From: Acidobacteriota bacterium
GTDB taxonomy: Bacteria; Acidobacteriota; Polarisedimenticolia; QHYA01
Length of the DNA: 16,074 nucleotides
Direction of reading: 5' to 3'
Assembly: GCA_003223995.1 (NCBI GenBank)
Contig: QHYA01000007.1
Span: 2,624 to 18,697, forward strand
Of the stretch, positions 1 through 7,508 are shown in pieces. The first letter of the stretch is position 1, and the number at the start of each line of letters is the position of its first letter. A model generated the notes under the pieces. It searched no databases. It worked only from the letters and a program-made list of their open reading frames with translations, and had not been told where the DNA came from. Position numbers and translations under genes: made by a program.

Positions 1-75
1 GGAAATAGATAATGTGAGCACAATCAATCGATTTATTAGATGTGTCGTTCCCTCCTCTCCATGAAACGGCGGCGA

Positions 76-1755
76 TCAACGAGCAGCACCTCGAGGTGCG
101 CCTGAAGAGCCTCGCTGAGCCCGTGCTGTCAGGACCAGCACCTTGTAATGCCCCACCATCTCGTCGGGGCTGTAGTTCTCCTCGAGGAACTTCGCCAGAG
201 GCGGGAAGTCGGCGATCTGCCGCGGGGTCGGCGCGACGTCGAGCTGTGGCTGCCCCTGGTCCTCGGCGACGACGATGATGCGGGGCGGATCTTGCCGCAG
301 GCGGGCGAGGATCTCCTCGCGGTCCTTGCCCCCCCGGCCGTACCGGGGGTCCAGCGCCGCAGTCGTCTCGGAGAAGCGGGTGGCCGAGCGCCTGTTCGCG
401 AGGAACAGCACCAGGGAGCCATGCCCGAGAATCTGGACCCTCTCGTCGGGTCGCGTCCTTTCAACCAGCATGTCCGCGAGCATCCGGTCGTCCCGGAAGA
501 AGAATCTCCAGAGCTTGAAGCGGCGCGATTCGTGGTAGGCGCGCAGGGTTTGCCGACCGAGAAAGAAGGAGATGTCCTGGGTCTTCAGGTTCGCGGCGAC
601 CATCGAAATGACCCCGAGGCAGAGGAGAGACATGCCGGCAGCGCGCACCGCGGGGCGGCGCCGGAAGCGAGCGACAATGGGTCCCGCGAGGCCGGCGAGC
701 GCCAGTCCGATGGTTAGCGCCTCCGGAAGGACAAGGATCTGATAGTGGTAGGAGAAGAGGTGCCGTCCGGAGATGACCATGGCGACGGAGCCTGCTCCCA
801 GCGCTCCGACCAGTACCATGCGCCGTTTCCGCTCCCCCTGTGGTCCGAAGATCCCGCGAAGGGACGCGCGGAGGTTTGCAGGCCCGGTGCGCGACACCAG
901 AAAGAGCAGCAGCAGGAATCCCGCCCCGAGGGATATGACGACTCGGCTGTCATACCAGAAGTTCGCGATGACCTCCTTCCAGACGTTGCCGAGATAGGCG
1001 GCGTTGATGGAGGTCATGTGCTCGTAGAAGGTCCCCAGCGCCCCGAGCGACCAGAGCCATGCGAGCATGGAGGCCGGGAGAAGGGTGAAGCCCGCGGCGA
1101 AGCAGGCGGCGGTTTTCAGAGACGCGGCGAGCGGACGGCCGGACCGATGCTCGAGCCCGTCGAAGAGAATGGTGACCGCCGCCCCCAGGATAGGGAACAC
1201 GATGGCGTTCGGCTTCAGACAGCAGCAGGCCCCGCTTAGGAGTCCAGCCGCGACCGCGGTCCGCGGCCGGCTCGTGCCTGCCGGGCAGAGGAACAGGGCG
1301 AGGATCGCCGCATAGGGAAGGGTCAGGAAGGTCTCGACCTCGGCCCGATGATAGAAGGGGGCCTCGGCACCGCTCAGGAAAAGCCCGGAGAGGATACCCG
1401 TGACGAAGCCCGCGGTGAGGCCCCCGAACCGGCGCCCGACGCGCCACGCGGCCCAGGCTGTTGCCGCGATCCAGACCCACTCGAAGACGTGAATCCCCCA
1501 CATCGTCCGGCCGAACAGGAGGAGGGGGACGGCGTAAAGGAAGAAGATCCCAGGCGGCTTCTGGTCGGTGAAATCGACGTACGGCGTCTGACCGTCCAGC
1601 AGCGCCGCCGTGTTGTAGGCGAAGATCCCCTGGTCGCGCGCCAGGGGGTAGAAGAGAACGGGCACGCAGATGAGCAACGTGGTCCCGACGACGAGGAGGT
1701 CCGGAAGGAGCCGGAAGGGACGCTGCGGTCCGGGCTCCGATTTTGACGATGTCAT
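76..1755 (-). CDS. GT39/PMT_2-type integral membrane glycosyltransferase
   Basis: About 559 residues from the preferred ATG at 1755. The N-terminal part has a hydrophobic segment followed by the DQG motif (about residues 41-43) and a KPPG motif (about 66-69), the first periplasmic-loop signature of PMT_2/ArnT-like GT-C enzymes that move a sugar from a polyprenyl-phosphate carrier to a lipid or protein acceptor. About ten hydrophobic segments follow, then a soluble C-terminal tail of roughly 120 residues with an alpha/beta look (ILGHGSLVLFLANRR, then PPRIIVVAEDQG). This tail is common in bacterial members and probably periplasmic. The frame stays open upstream to a TTG at 1878 and has another ATG at 1836. 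None of the three starts has a convincing Shine-Dalgarno; 1755 is chosen because it places a short charged segment before the first membrane helix. The gene ends with TGA and is divergent from the PilZ gene. Acceptor and sugar cannot be read from the sequence. Confidence 0.8.
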   Translation of the reverse strand: MTSSKSEPGPQRPFRLLPDLLVVGTTLLICVPVLFYPLARDQGIFAYNTAALLDGQTPYVDFTDQKPPGIFFLYAVPLLLFGRTMWGIHVFEWVWIAATAWAAWRVGRRFGGLTAGFVTGILSGLFLSGAEAPFYHRAEVETFLTLPYAAILALFLCPAGTSRPRTAVAAGLLSGACCCLKPNAIVFPILGAAVTILFDGLEHRSGRPLAASLKTAACFAAGFTLLPASMLAWLWSLGALGTFYEHMTSINAAYLGNVWKEVIANFWYDSRVVISLGAGFLLLLFLVSRTGPANLRASLRGIFGPQGERKRRMVLVGALGAGSVAMVISGRHLFSYHYQILVLPEALTIGLALAGLAGPIVARFRRRPAVRAAGMSLLCLGVISMVAANLKTQDISFFLGRQTLRAYHESRRFKLWRFFFRDDRMLADMLVERTRPDERVQILGHGSLVLFLANRRSATRFSETTAALDPRYGRGGKDREEILARLRQDPPRIIVVAEDQGQPQLDVAPTPRQIADFPPLAKFLEENYSPDEMVGHYKVLVLTARAQRGSSGAPRGAAR

Positions 1756-1936
1756 AGGCTCGGCAGCGGCATCCCGCCGGGGGAACTGGCTCGAGGAGGC
1801 GAGGGGAGCCATGAGAAGGATGATAAGAAATCTCATCCCTGTGACGCGAGCCTCGACCTGCGCATCCGGCACTGGCAAGGTTCGGATAGTCCCATCGACG
1901 GGCTGATTGCTATAGAGTTGAGGGCAGGGCAGCCTG

Positions 1937-2362
1937 ATGGTGTCAAGCAGCGCACCCAGTCCGGGGCCTGGAGGATCCCAGGAGCGACGCGCCCATCCCC
2001 GCGTACCCTTGAGGCTTCCTATCCTGGCGTCCTACGAGCAGCAATCATTCCTGCTTCAGCCTCTGGACATCAGCCTGGGAGGCGTCGGTTGCAGGAGCGA
2101 CCGGCGCCTTCCGTTGATGAAACACGTGACCGTCAGTGTCGAGATCAGCGGGGGACATCGAGAACCTCCGCCCGTGCCTCTCGGCCTCGATGCGGTCGTG
2201 GCTCGATGCGAACCGGCTGGCGCCGGGTTTGCCGTCTGGCACCTTGGGCTTTACTTCGTGTACTCGAGGTCGAGCGAGGTGTCGCGGAACCGGCTGGCGC
2301 ATTTCATTGGCCGATCGCCCACCTCGCCCCCCACAGGAAACGTCCCGAAGGCTGAACCATGA
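1937..2362 (+). CDS. PilZ-domain protein (probable c-di-GMP receptor)
   Basis: 141 residues. The two c-di-GMP binding motifs of PilZ are present: R18-R22 in ERRAHPRVPLRLP (RxxxR) and D44-I-S46-L-G-G49 in LDISLGGVGC (DxSxxG). They are followed by strand-like segments (VTVSVEISGG, LDAVVARCEP, GFAVWHLGLYFV) that fit the PilZ barrel, and by a short helix (SEVSRNRLAHFIG). The last 16 or so residues are Pro-rich and look disordered. The ATG at 1937 is preceded by a purine-rich AGGGCAGGGC that can serve as a weak ribosome binding site. Stand-alone PilZ proteins usually act as cytoplasmic adaptors coupling c-di-GMP level to motility or exopolysaccharide output. The divergent glycosyltransferase makes a link to surface polysaccharide conceivable, but that is inference. 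It converges tail-to-tail with the GH13 gene, 28 bases apart. Confidence 0.78.
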   Translation: MVSSSAPSPGPGGSQERRAHPRVPLRLPILASYEQQSFLLQPLDISLGGVGCRSDRRLPLMKHVTVSVEISGGHREPPPVPLGLDAVVARCEPAGAGFAVWHLGLYFVYSRSSEVSRNRLAHFIGRSPTSPPTGNVPKAEP

Positions 2363-2390
2363 AAGCGCGCCGCGCCGAGTGTGGCCTCTT

Positions 2391-4598
2391 CTACTGACAA
2401 AGGAGGATCTTGGCCTCCCAGGGATTGTGCGTGACGGTGAGCGTCTGGTTGGCACCCGAGCCCGTCAACTTGTTCCTCTGGTCCGAGGAATCGAAGAGGT
2501 TCGTGACCGAGCTGCAGTTGATCCCCTTGGAGCCGATGGGTAGCTTCTGCTGGCGGTCCGCGATCGAGGAAATGTTCAACGCCGTGATGATCTTGTCCGA
2601 TCCCTGGACGCGGCCGAACGACAGGTAGGAAGGATTGTTGGTGAGCCACGTGAAGCTGCCGTGGGTCAGCGAGGAATGGCTCTTGCGAATCTGGACCAGG
2701 TTCTTGAACCACTGATGGAACTGCTCGTCCTGACCGGGCTGGAAGAGGGCCCCGGGCTGGCTGTAGTCCATCGCGTACTCGTTGCCGCTGTAAACGAAGG
2801 GGATCCGATCGACGCTGAAGAGGAATGACAGCGCGAGCTTGAGCCGAGCCTTTCCGTTGCCGTCGGGGACGGCCGCCAGGAACGTGTCCGATTCGTAGTT
2901 GTCCACGGAGGCGGACAGAGCCTTGGGGTCCTCGAACTGCGCGTTCTTGCTGTCGTGATTGAACACGAGGAGCTGGGTGTTCTGCGACTTGGCGAAGACG
3001 TTCTTGATGTCGGAGATCATCGCGAAGTCATAGATCCCGTTCATGCGGATGCGGCTGGAGGAGGCGGAGTTGACGTAGTCGGGGTCGGGAAGCTGCCAGC
3101 TATAGAGCGGCCCGAGCCAGATCATCTCTCCGAAATGATCGAAGTCGGGGCGGAACCGGTTGACGTCCTTCCGGAACTGGTTCAGCGAGTAGCTCCAGAA
3201 ATCGGAATAGAAGTTCTGGACCGAATCGTACCGCAGGCCGTCCGCGCCGTACTCCTCCGGGAGCCAGATCATCACCCTGTCGAGGAAGTGTCCGTAGACT
3301 TCGCTGCGCGTCTCGCGCCCTTTGAGATGGTTGTTGATGGGCATCCCATAGGAGTTGTCCACGGGGCCGTAGGCGGTCATGTCCGGCGAGTCGCCGATGT
3401 TCTCGGTTCCCCAGGGGCGGAAGTAATCCACGTAGGAGAGCTGCTCGGTATTCCAGGGGTTCTCCTGCCCCGACATCCCGATCGGCAGGTCGATGATCAG
3501 GCGCATCGCGGGACTGCCTGAATGGAGCGAGTCCACGACGGATTTGAGCTGGGCCTTCGTGCCGAGGTTCCGGTCCACGTCCTGCCAGTCGGTGACCCGG
3601 TAGCCGGAGGCGAGGTACTGGAAGAACGGTTCGCGGTCGTTTGCGAAAGGGGGGTAGAGAAGGATCGTGTTCAACCCGAGGCTGCGGAGGTAGTCGAGGT
3701 GATCGAGCACGCCCTGGAGGTCCCCGCCGCGGTAGCCCCCCGAGTAGCTGGGATTGGGCAGGTTGAACTCCTGGATCATGTAGTCGTTGCCGGGGTCCGC
3801 GTCGTCGAACTTGTCCTCGATGAGCACGTACACCATCGTCTCGTCCCAGGGGAACTGGGGCCCCTCGGTGGTGGCGCAGATCCCGTCGCCGTCCGCGTCG
3901 TTGGAGGGATCGAGGAGACAGGTGTCGCAGGCGTCCCCGATGAAATCGTGGTCCGAGTCCGCCAGCCCGATGTTGGCGGTCGAAGGGCAGTTGTCGTCGA
4001 GGTCGGCCACCCCATCCCCGTCGGAATCGGCGTACCCCGCCGGGCAGGCCGAGGCCGGGAAATGCTCGATCCCCTGGCTGTCGGCGCCGTTGCTGCTCTC
4101 GCCGCATGAGTTCAGGCCCGAGACGAGGTAGTAGAAGAGCTGACCGGGCGCGGGGATCGAGGAATCGACCGCTGCCGTCGCCGGCGTGGCGGCCACGAAG
4201 CAGGTCTCATTGTAAGACCAAGGCTGTCCCGGGTCCCGATGCCCCCGATAGACGCTGGAGACGTGTCCCTGGGCTCCCTGCGCCCAGGTGATGGCTGTCG
4301 CGCTATTTCCCTGAAGACGGACCGATGCCCCGACCGGCGAGGCGGCAGCCGAGACACCCGGCTTCAGAGGCGCGCAGTCGCAGGAGTCGCCGGATTTGTC
4401 CAGGTCCGAATCGGCCTGGTCGGCGTTGGGGACGAGAGGGCAGTTGTCGGTGCTATCGGCCACGCCGTCGCCATCCGTGTCGGGATCGAAGGGGGAAGCG
4501 GCTCGCGAGTGAGAAACGGAGAGGAAAAGCAGCATGACAAGCAGGAGGGCCCCCGGAAGGGGCCAACGATCGAGATGCTCTCCGATCTTCCCGGCCAC
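2391..4598 (-). CDS. Secreted GH13 (alpha-amylase family) protein with TSP3-like Ca-binding repeats
   Basis: 735 residues from the GTG at 4598. Order: signal peptide (1-34, core PGALLLVMLLFLSVS); TSP3-like repeat block 1 (about 37-75, DPDTDGDGVADSTDNCP); beta-sandwich module (about 85-185, ending FYYLVSGLNSCGE); TSP3-like block 2 (about 191-240, DSDGDGVADLDDNCP); GH13 TIM barrel (about 250-625) and a C-terminal beta domain. Of the four GH13 regions, region II is good (GLRYD, nucleophile D458) and region III is good (FGEMIW, acid/base E491). Region I reads IIDLPIGM, where the usual Asn-His is Gly-Met. Region IV best fits SVDNYESDTF, where the usual His-Asp is Tyr-Glu. The spacing to IPFVYSGNE supports that assignment. 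The family hydrolyses or transfers alpha-glucans; given the altered subsite -1 residues, activity is uncertain. The frame is open to a GTG at 4661, but only 4598 has a good ribosome binding site. Stops with TAG. Confidence 0.85.
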   Translation of the reverse strand: MAGKIGEHLDRWPLPGALLLVMLLFLSVSHSRAASPFDPDTDGDGVADSTDNCPLVPNADQADSDLDKSGDSCDCAPLKPGVSAAASPVGASVRLQGNSATAITWAQGAQGHVSSVYRGHRDPGQPWSYNETCFVAATPATAAVDSSIPAPGQLFYYLVSGLNSCGESSNGADSQGIEHFPASACPAGYADSDGDGVADLDDNCPSTANIGLADSDHDFIGDACDTCLLDPSNDADGDGICATTEGPQFPWDETMVYVLIEDKFDDADPGNDYMIQEFNLPNPSYSGGYRGGDLQGVLDHLDYLRSLGLNTILLYPPFANDREPFFQYLASGYRVTDWQDVDRNLGTKAQLKSVVDSLHSGSPAMRLIIDLPIGMSGQENPWNTEQLSYVDYFRPWGTENIGDSPDMTAYGPVDNSYGMPINNHLKGRETRSEVYGHFLDRVMIWLPEEYGADGLRYDSVQNFYSDFWSYSLNQFRKDVNRFRPDFDHFGEMIWLGPLYSWQLPDPDYVNSASSSRIRMNGIYDFAMISDIKNVFAKSQNTQLLVFNHDSKNAQFEDPKALSASVDNYESDTFLAAVPDGNGKARLKLALSFLFSVDRIPFVYSGNEYAMDYSQPGALFQPGQDEQFHQWFKNLVQIRKSHSSLTHGSFTWLTNNPSYLSFGRVQGSDKIITALNISSIADRQQKLPIGSKGINCSSVTNLFDSSDQRNKLTGSGANQTLTVTHNPWEAKILLCQ

Positions 4599-4603
4599 CA
4601 CTT

Positions 4604-4608
4604 CCTCC
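4604..4608 (-). promoter_or_regulatory. Ribosome binding site that decides the GH13 start
   Basis: On the minus strand GGAGG lies five bases before the GTG at 4598. The upstream GTG at 4601 would leave only two bases, and the GTG at 4661 has no Shine-Dalgarno. The resulting protein begins with a short charged segment followed directly by the hydrophobic core of a signal peptide, which supports this choice. Confidence 0.6.
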
Positions 4609-4748
4609 GAATGACAAGGATGGGCTGCCCGCCGCGATCCCGAGGCAATCTCGGACGGCACGGCCAGATGCGGGATGACGGCAGCTTACAGTCCGGGGGG
4701 AGAAGAACGCAAGCCAACGTATTGCGCGCATTGCGCGCGGCCGGCAGC

Positions 4749-4766
4749 GCTCAGATTGGACTGAGC
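4749..4766. promoter_or_regulatory. Small inverted repeat and 9-bp direct repeat upstream of the GH13 gene
   Basis: GCTCAG-ATTGGA-CTGAGC is a perfect six-base inverted repeat with a six-base loop. Just beside it, at 4721-4738, ATTGCGCGC occurs twice in direct tandem. Both lie 120-170 bases upstream of the GH13 start, where a promoter or operator would be expected, but I can identify no clear -35/-10 pair. The regulatory role is speculative; the repeats themselves are plain in the sequence. Confidence 0.25.
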
Positions 4767-4856
4767 TGATCGGTCACATTGAATCAATCCTGAGAACGGC
4801 GAGTCCGTTACGGATCTCGCTCCGTCCAATATCCCGTAGGGTTGCTTTTCAAATGA

Positions 4857-5201
4857 TTCGACAGGGGTGGTGGCGTCAGGGGCAGCCCCCGAACGTTCCT
4901 CTTCACTGCGACGGGCACGGCGGCGGACGACCTCTCGACTGATGGCGGCAACGGCGAAGTGGACGTGAACTGTACGTTCCTATTCACGGGCGGCCACTAC
5001 GCGGTCGTCGACATCGGGTCGAAATCCGGCGGTCTCCCGCCCAGTGCGCAGACCGGCGGGCCAGCAGGCGGGTTCACGATCACCGATATCGTCACGGGGC
5101 CGGGCACCTTCGGCCTCGATTGCAGAAGCGCAAATGGCAAAGACCACGTCCAAAACGTCACCCTCACCGCAGTCCCGATCGATGCTGTGCACACGCAATA
5201 G
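4857..5201 (+). pseudogene. 5'-truncated fragment of an unrecognised exported-type protein
   Basis: The frame is open from just after a TGA at 4854 to the TAG ending at 5201. It reads like protein throughout: RTFLFTATGTAADDLSTDG is followed about 20 residues later by NCTFLFTGGHYAVVDIG, so the FLFT strand motif occurs twice. The rest is Gly/Thr/Pro-rich with beta-strand character (GFTITDIVTGPGTFGLDC). The first usable start codon is a GTG at 4959, which lies inside the protein-like stretch and has no ribosome binding site, so the N-terminus with its signal peptide seems to be missing. A strong hairpin terminator follows 22 bases after the stop, as expected for the 3' end of a real gene. I do not recognise the family. 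A small intact gene starting at 4959 remains possible. Confidence 0.45.
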
Positions 5202-5223
5202 CTTGGCCAGCATCCCGAACTTC

Positions 5224-5255
5224 AAGCGGGCGGCTCGATCTCAAGCCGCCCGCTT
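5224..5255 (+). terminator. Strong hairpin terminator after the 4857-5201 fragment
   Basis: AAGCGGGCGGCT pairs perfectly with AGCCGCCCGCTT over twelve bases, with an eight-base loop (5236-5243). It starts 22 bases after the TAG at 5201. The tract after the stem (CGCGTTTGA) is only weakly T-rich, so this may be an imperfect intrinsic terminator. Nothing is transcribed into it from the other side, so it most likely serves the + strand gene fragment. Confidence 0.65.
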
Positions 5256-5426
5256 CGCGTTTGACGCCAGGATACCGAAGCCGGCCAGTGGAGGCCCCCA
5301 CGGGGCTCATCCGGCGCATTTCTATCCATTCAGATAGTGGGCGGGGAGCCGGGGTCATTGTAATCCTGTGCACGAAAGTCCGACCGCAGGGCCTCACGCC
5401 TTCCCGGACTCGCGGAGGAAACGAAC

Positions 5427-6094
5427 ATGACCGACCGGCTGATACGTCCCGCTCCCGTCTTTGCCGCCCTCGCGGCTCTGCTCTCTTGCCTTCTCGCCGG
5501 TGTCGCGGCAGCCGCCACGCCTCCGGGCCTGATGACGGCTCCGGCCCGGGGAAGTACACGTCCCTCTCGAACGTCTTTCGGGACTACGGCGACGTCTGGA
5601 TGGAGATCACCGTGGGCGGCGAGGCGCTTCCCCCCGCGTGAAGATCCAGTCGTCCGCCTACGCGTTGAACGCCTCGAACCTCAATGGAAAGGCGGCGAGC
5701 AGTTTCCTGGATACCTCATCGATGGCGCAAACAAGATCCGGCGCGCTCACGTGCAACGCGCCGGCTCGACGGAATTCGGAGTGACGGGCTTTGGAATCGG
5801 GGGAGGCGGGTATTTTCGGGGCTTCGATTCGCGGACTTGACGACCCTCGTTTGGGACCCGGAGAGGTCGGTGGGGACGTACAACCTCTACCGCGACCTTC
5901 TGTCCGTCCTCCCCGGTTCCTTCGGAGAGTGCCTCCAGTCTTCCATCACGGGAGAGACCGCGACCGAGCTCGATACCCCCCCGACCGGGCAGGGATGGTT
6001 CTATCTGATCACGGCGAAGAACCGCCTCGGAGAGGAAGGGACCGGGACCGAGCGCAGCGGCGCGCAGCGCCCCAACTCCTCACCCTGTCCATGA
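5427..6094 (+). pseudogene. Mosaic relic of a large exported protein (signal peptide, GSGPGKYTSL/YALNA domain, FN3-like tail)
   Basis: The ATG at 5427 has a clear ribosome binding site (GGAGG, eight bases upstream) and encodes a good signal peptide (VFAALAALLSCLLAGVAAAA). Recognisable protein then continues in other frames. At about 5525-5636 it reads DGSGPGKYTSLSNVFRDYG and ITVGGEALPP. From 5632 it reads PRVKIQSSAYALNASNLNG up to a TGA at 5782. At 5780-5840, back in the first frame, it reads GVTGFGIGGGGYFRGFDS. From about 5836 the second frame reads WDPERSVGTYNLYRDLL to GQGWFYLITAKNRLGEEG, ending at 6094. The frame change at 5630-5635 falls in a six-C run, and one extra C would restore it. 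From my knowledge of such proteins, the segment between signal peptide and DGSGPG and the one before the tail are missing, so deletions as well as frameshifts are present. The original function is unknown. Confidence 0.65.
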
Positions 6095-6866
6095 GACAAC
6101 TGAACCATCATCGAAATGGGGGCGGCCAAAGATGGTCGGATAGAGAATCTCCGCAAGGATCTCCAAGCTATCCACGAGCCTGGGCCCCGGGCGGCTGAAG
6201 TGCGCGATGCCGTCAACGACGTAAACCTGTTGGCTCCGCACGGCGAGCAGGTCCCGCCAACCGGCACGAGCCTGGAGGATGGGGAGGTCACGGAGCGTGC
6301 GTTTCACCGGGTAGCCGCAGCAGGCCAGAACGAGGATCTCGGGAGCCGCCTCGAGGACGCTTTCCCAGGTGATGCGAACGGAGTCCTGGCCCTTGCGACC
6401 CAGCAACTCGTCGCCTCCGGCGATTTCGACGAGCTCCGGATTCCAGTGGCCTGAACAATACGGAGGATCGATCCACTCCAGAAGGACGCACCGCGGCCTG
6501 CGAACAGCCCTTTCAACGGCGGACCTGACCGCTTCGACCCGTTCCGCCAATGACCTTACGACCCCAAGGCCGCGACTCTCATGGCCGAGTATTCTTCCGA
6601 CACGGGATCACATCCGGTTGGAGTCTCCGAAGCAGCTCTTCGTCCATCGTGTAGAGCGTGCCTCGCTCGACAAGACTCCGGCTGACCCAGTCGTCAACCT
6701 GGGCGCTCGGAAGAGCGCCCCCGTGGATCTCACACCGTGTTACGCGAGGCTTGTCGTTTGCCTGTTCGGGGTAATCGCACTCGTGCGAGACGCCCACGAG
6801 CCGGTCCATCTGCCCGAGCGCTCCGACGATCTCTGTTGCGGCGGGCAAGAGGGAGACGATCCGCAT
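6080..6866 (-). pseudogene. BtuF/TroA-like cobalamin-type substrate-binding protein, disrupted by internal deletion
   Basis: The N-terminal part runs from the ATG at 6866 (GAGGG ribosome binding site just upstream): MRIVSLLPAATEIVGALG, VGVSHECDYP, ending LRRLQPDVI. This is the first lobe of the cobalamin-binding periplasmic-binding-protein family (COG0614-like). The C-terminal part, in another frame from about 6590 down to 6080, gives RVEAVRSAVERAV, VLLEWIDPPYCSGHWNPE, LVEIAGGDELLG, ITWESVLEAAPEILVLACCG, the second lobe. In intact relatives, the segment between 'PDxI' and 'VGR' carries the T-Q-x-x-C-x-x-C motif and about 45 further residues. Here it is absent, and the two halves sit in different frames, so the lesion is a deletion whose length is not a multiple of three. 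No leader peptide is seen, which is normal for many members of this subgroup. It follows the RRM gene on the same strand. Confidence 0.75.
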
Positions 6867-6984
6867 TCGCCCTCGATCTACAGGGGTACGCAGCGGGTCC
6901 TGGAATGGCGCGAACCGACCCGCAGACGTTCCGCCCCGTGCGCGGGTGGAACGACGCTCTATCGGAGGTTGGCAGGGGCCTTCT

Positions 6985-7332
6985 CTACCAGCGTCCGCCT
7001 CCTCCCCCTCTCCGAGGGCCACCGCGCTTATCGCCGCCGCCGCCACCACCACCGAAGCCGCCCCGCCCCCTGCCGCCCCCTTCCTCCCTGGGGCGTGCCT
7101 CGTTGACCGTCAGCGCCCGGCCCTCGACCTCCTTGCCGTTGAGAGCGGCGATGGCCGCTCGCGCTTCCTGATCGTTGCTCATTTCCACGAAGCCGAACCC
7201 TTTGGAACGCCCCGTGTCACGATCCGTGATCACCTTGGCTGAGTCCACGGTGCCGTGAGCGGCGAAGAGCTGCTCCAGGTCTGTGTCGCTGATCCCATAG
7301 CCCAGGTTGCCTACGTATAGCTTCTTGCCCAT
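6985..7332 (-). CDS. Single-RRM RNA-binding protein with Gly/Arg-rich tail
   Basis: 115 residues. One RNA recognition motif fills residues 3-80 with both signature stretches intact: RNP2 LYVGNL (5-10) and RNP1 KGFGFVEM (44-51), including the stacking aromatics Y6, F46 and F48. The C-terminal 30 residues are a Gly/Arg tail ending GGGGGRW. This is the architecture of the bacterial/cyanobacterial Rbp family and plant GRPs, which are cytoplasmic, bind single-stranded RNA and are often cold-induced. The start is secure: AGGAGG lies six bases upstream of the ATG at 7332. On the minus strand TATTAT (7391-7386) could be a -10 element with a 5' leader of about 47 bases, but no good -35 is seen. The glycine tail makes a C-rich tract on the + strand at 7002-7090, which is coding low complexity and not a DNA repeat element. 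Stops with TAG. Confidence 0.9.
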   Translation of the reverse strand: MGKKLYVGNLGYGISDTDLEQLFAAHGTVDSAKVITDRDTGRSKGFGFVEMSNDQEARAAIAALNGKEVEGRALTVNEARPREEGGGRGRGGFGGGGGGGDKRGGPRRGGGGGRW

Positions 7333-7457
7333 GAAGGCCCTCCTCTGAAAGCCGTGGGTCAGGCCCCGTGAAGGTCCGGCCCCGTATAATAGTCCCCCCT
7401 CGTGAGGTTCCCATTCTACTCCGGGTGCTCTCCCGCCGTTAACCCCAAATTTTGTCA

Positions 7458-7481
7458 GCCTCCGCAGCTACGGCCGGAGGC
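7458..7481 (-). terminator. Possible hairpin terminator downstream of the 7509-8411 gene
   Basis: GCCTCCG pairs with CGGAGGC over seven perfect bases around a ten-base loop. It lies 27 bases beyond the stop of the minus-strand gene. On that strand the stem is followed by TGACAAAATTT, not a proper U-run, so termination is plausible but not proven. Confidence 0.35.
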
Positions 7482-7508
7482 ACTGTCTCACCCGAATGCC
7501 GACGAAGG

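Noticed and set aside
2950..2961. FNHD in the GH13 protein as region IV
   Set aside because: It looks like the classical Asn-His-Asp, but it lies about 51 residues before the Pro of IPFVYSGNE, whereas the usual distance is about 28-30. SVDNYESDTF fits by both spacing and pattern. I keep this as the alternative that would overturn the finding.
7002..7090. C-rich low-complexity tract
   Set aside because: It is the coding sequence of the RRM protein's glycine/arginine tail, not a repeat element.
7385..7390. Perfect TATAAT on the + strand
   Set aside because: No + strand gene follows and no -35 box is present. The minus-strand reading (TATTAT) is at most a weak -10 for the RRM gene.
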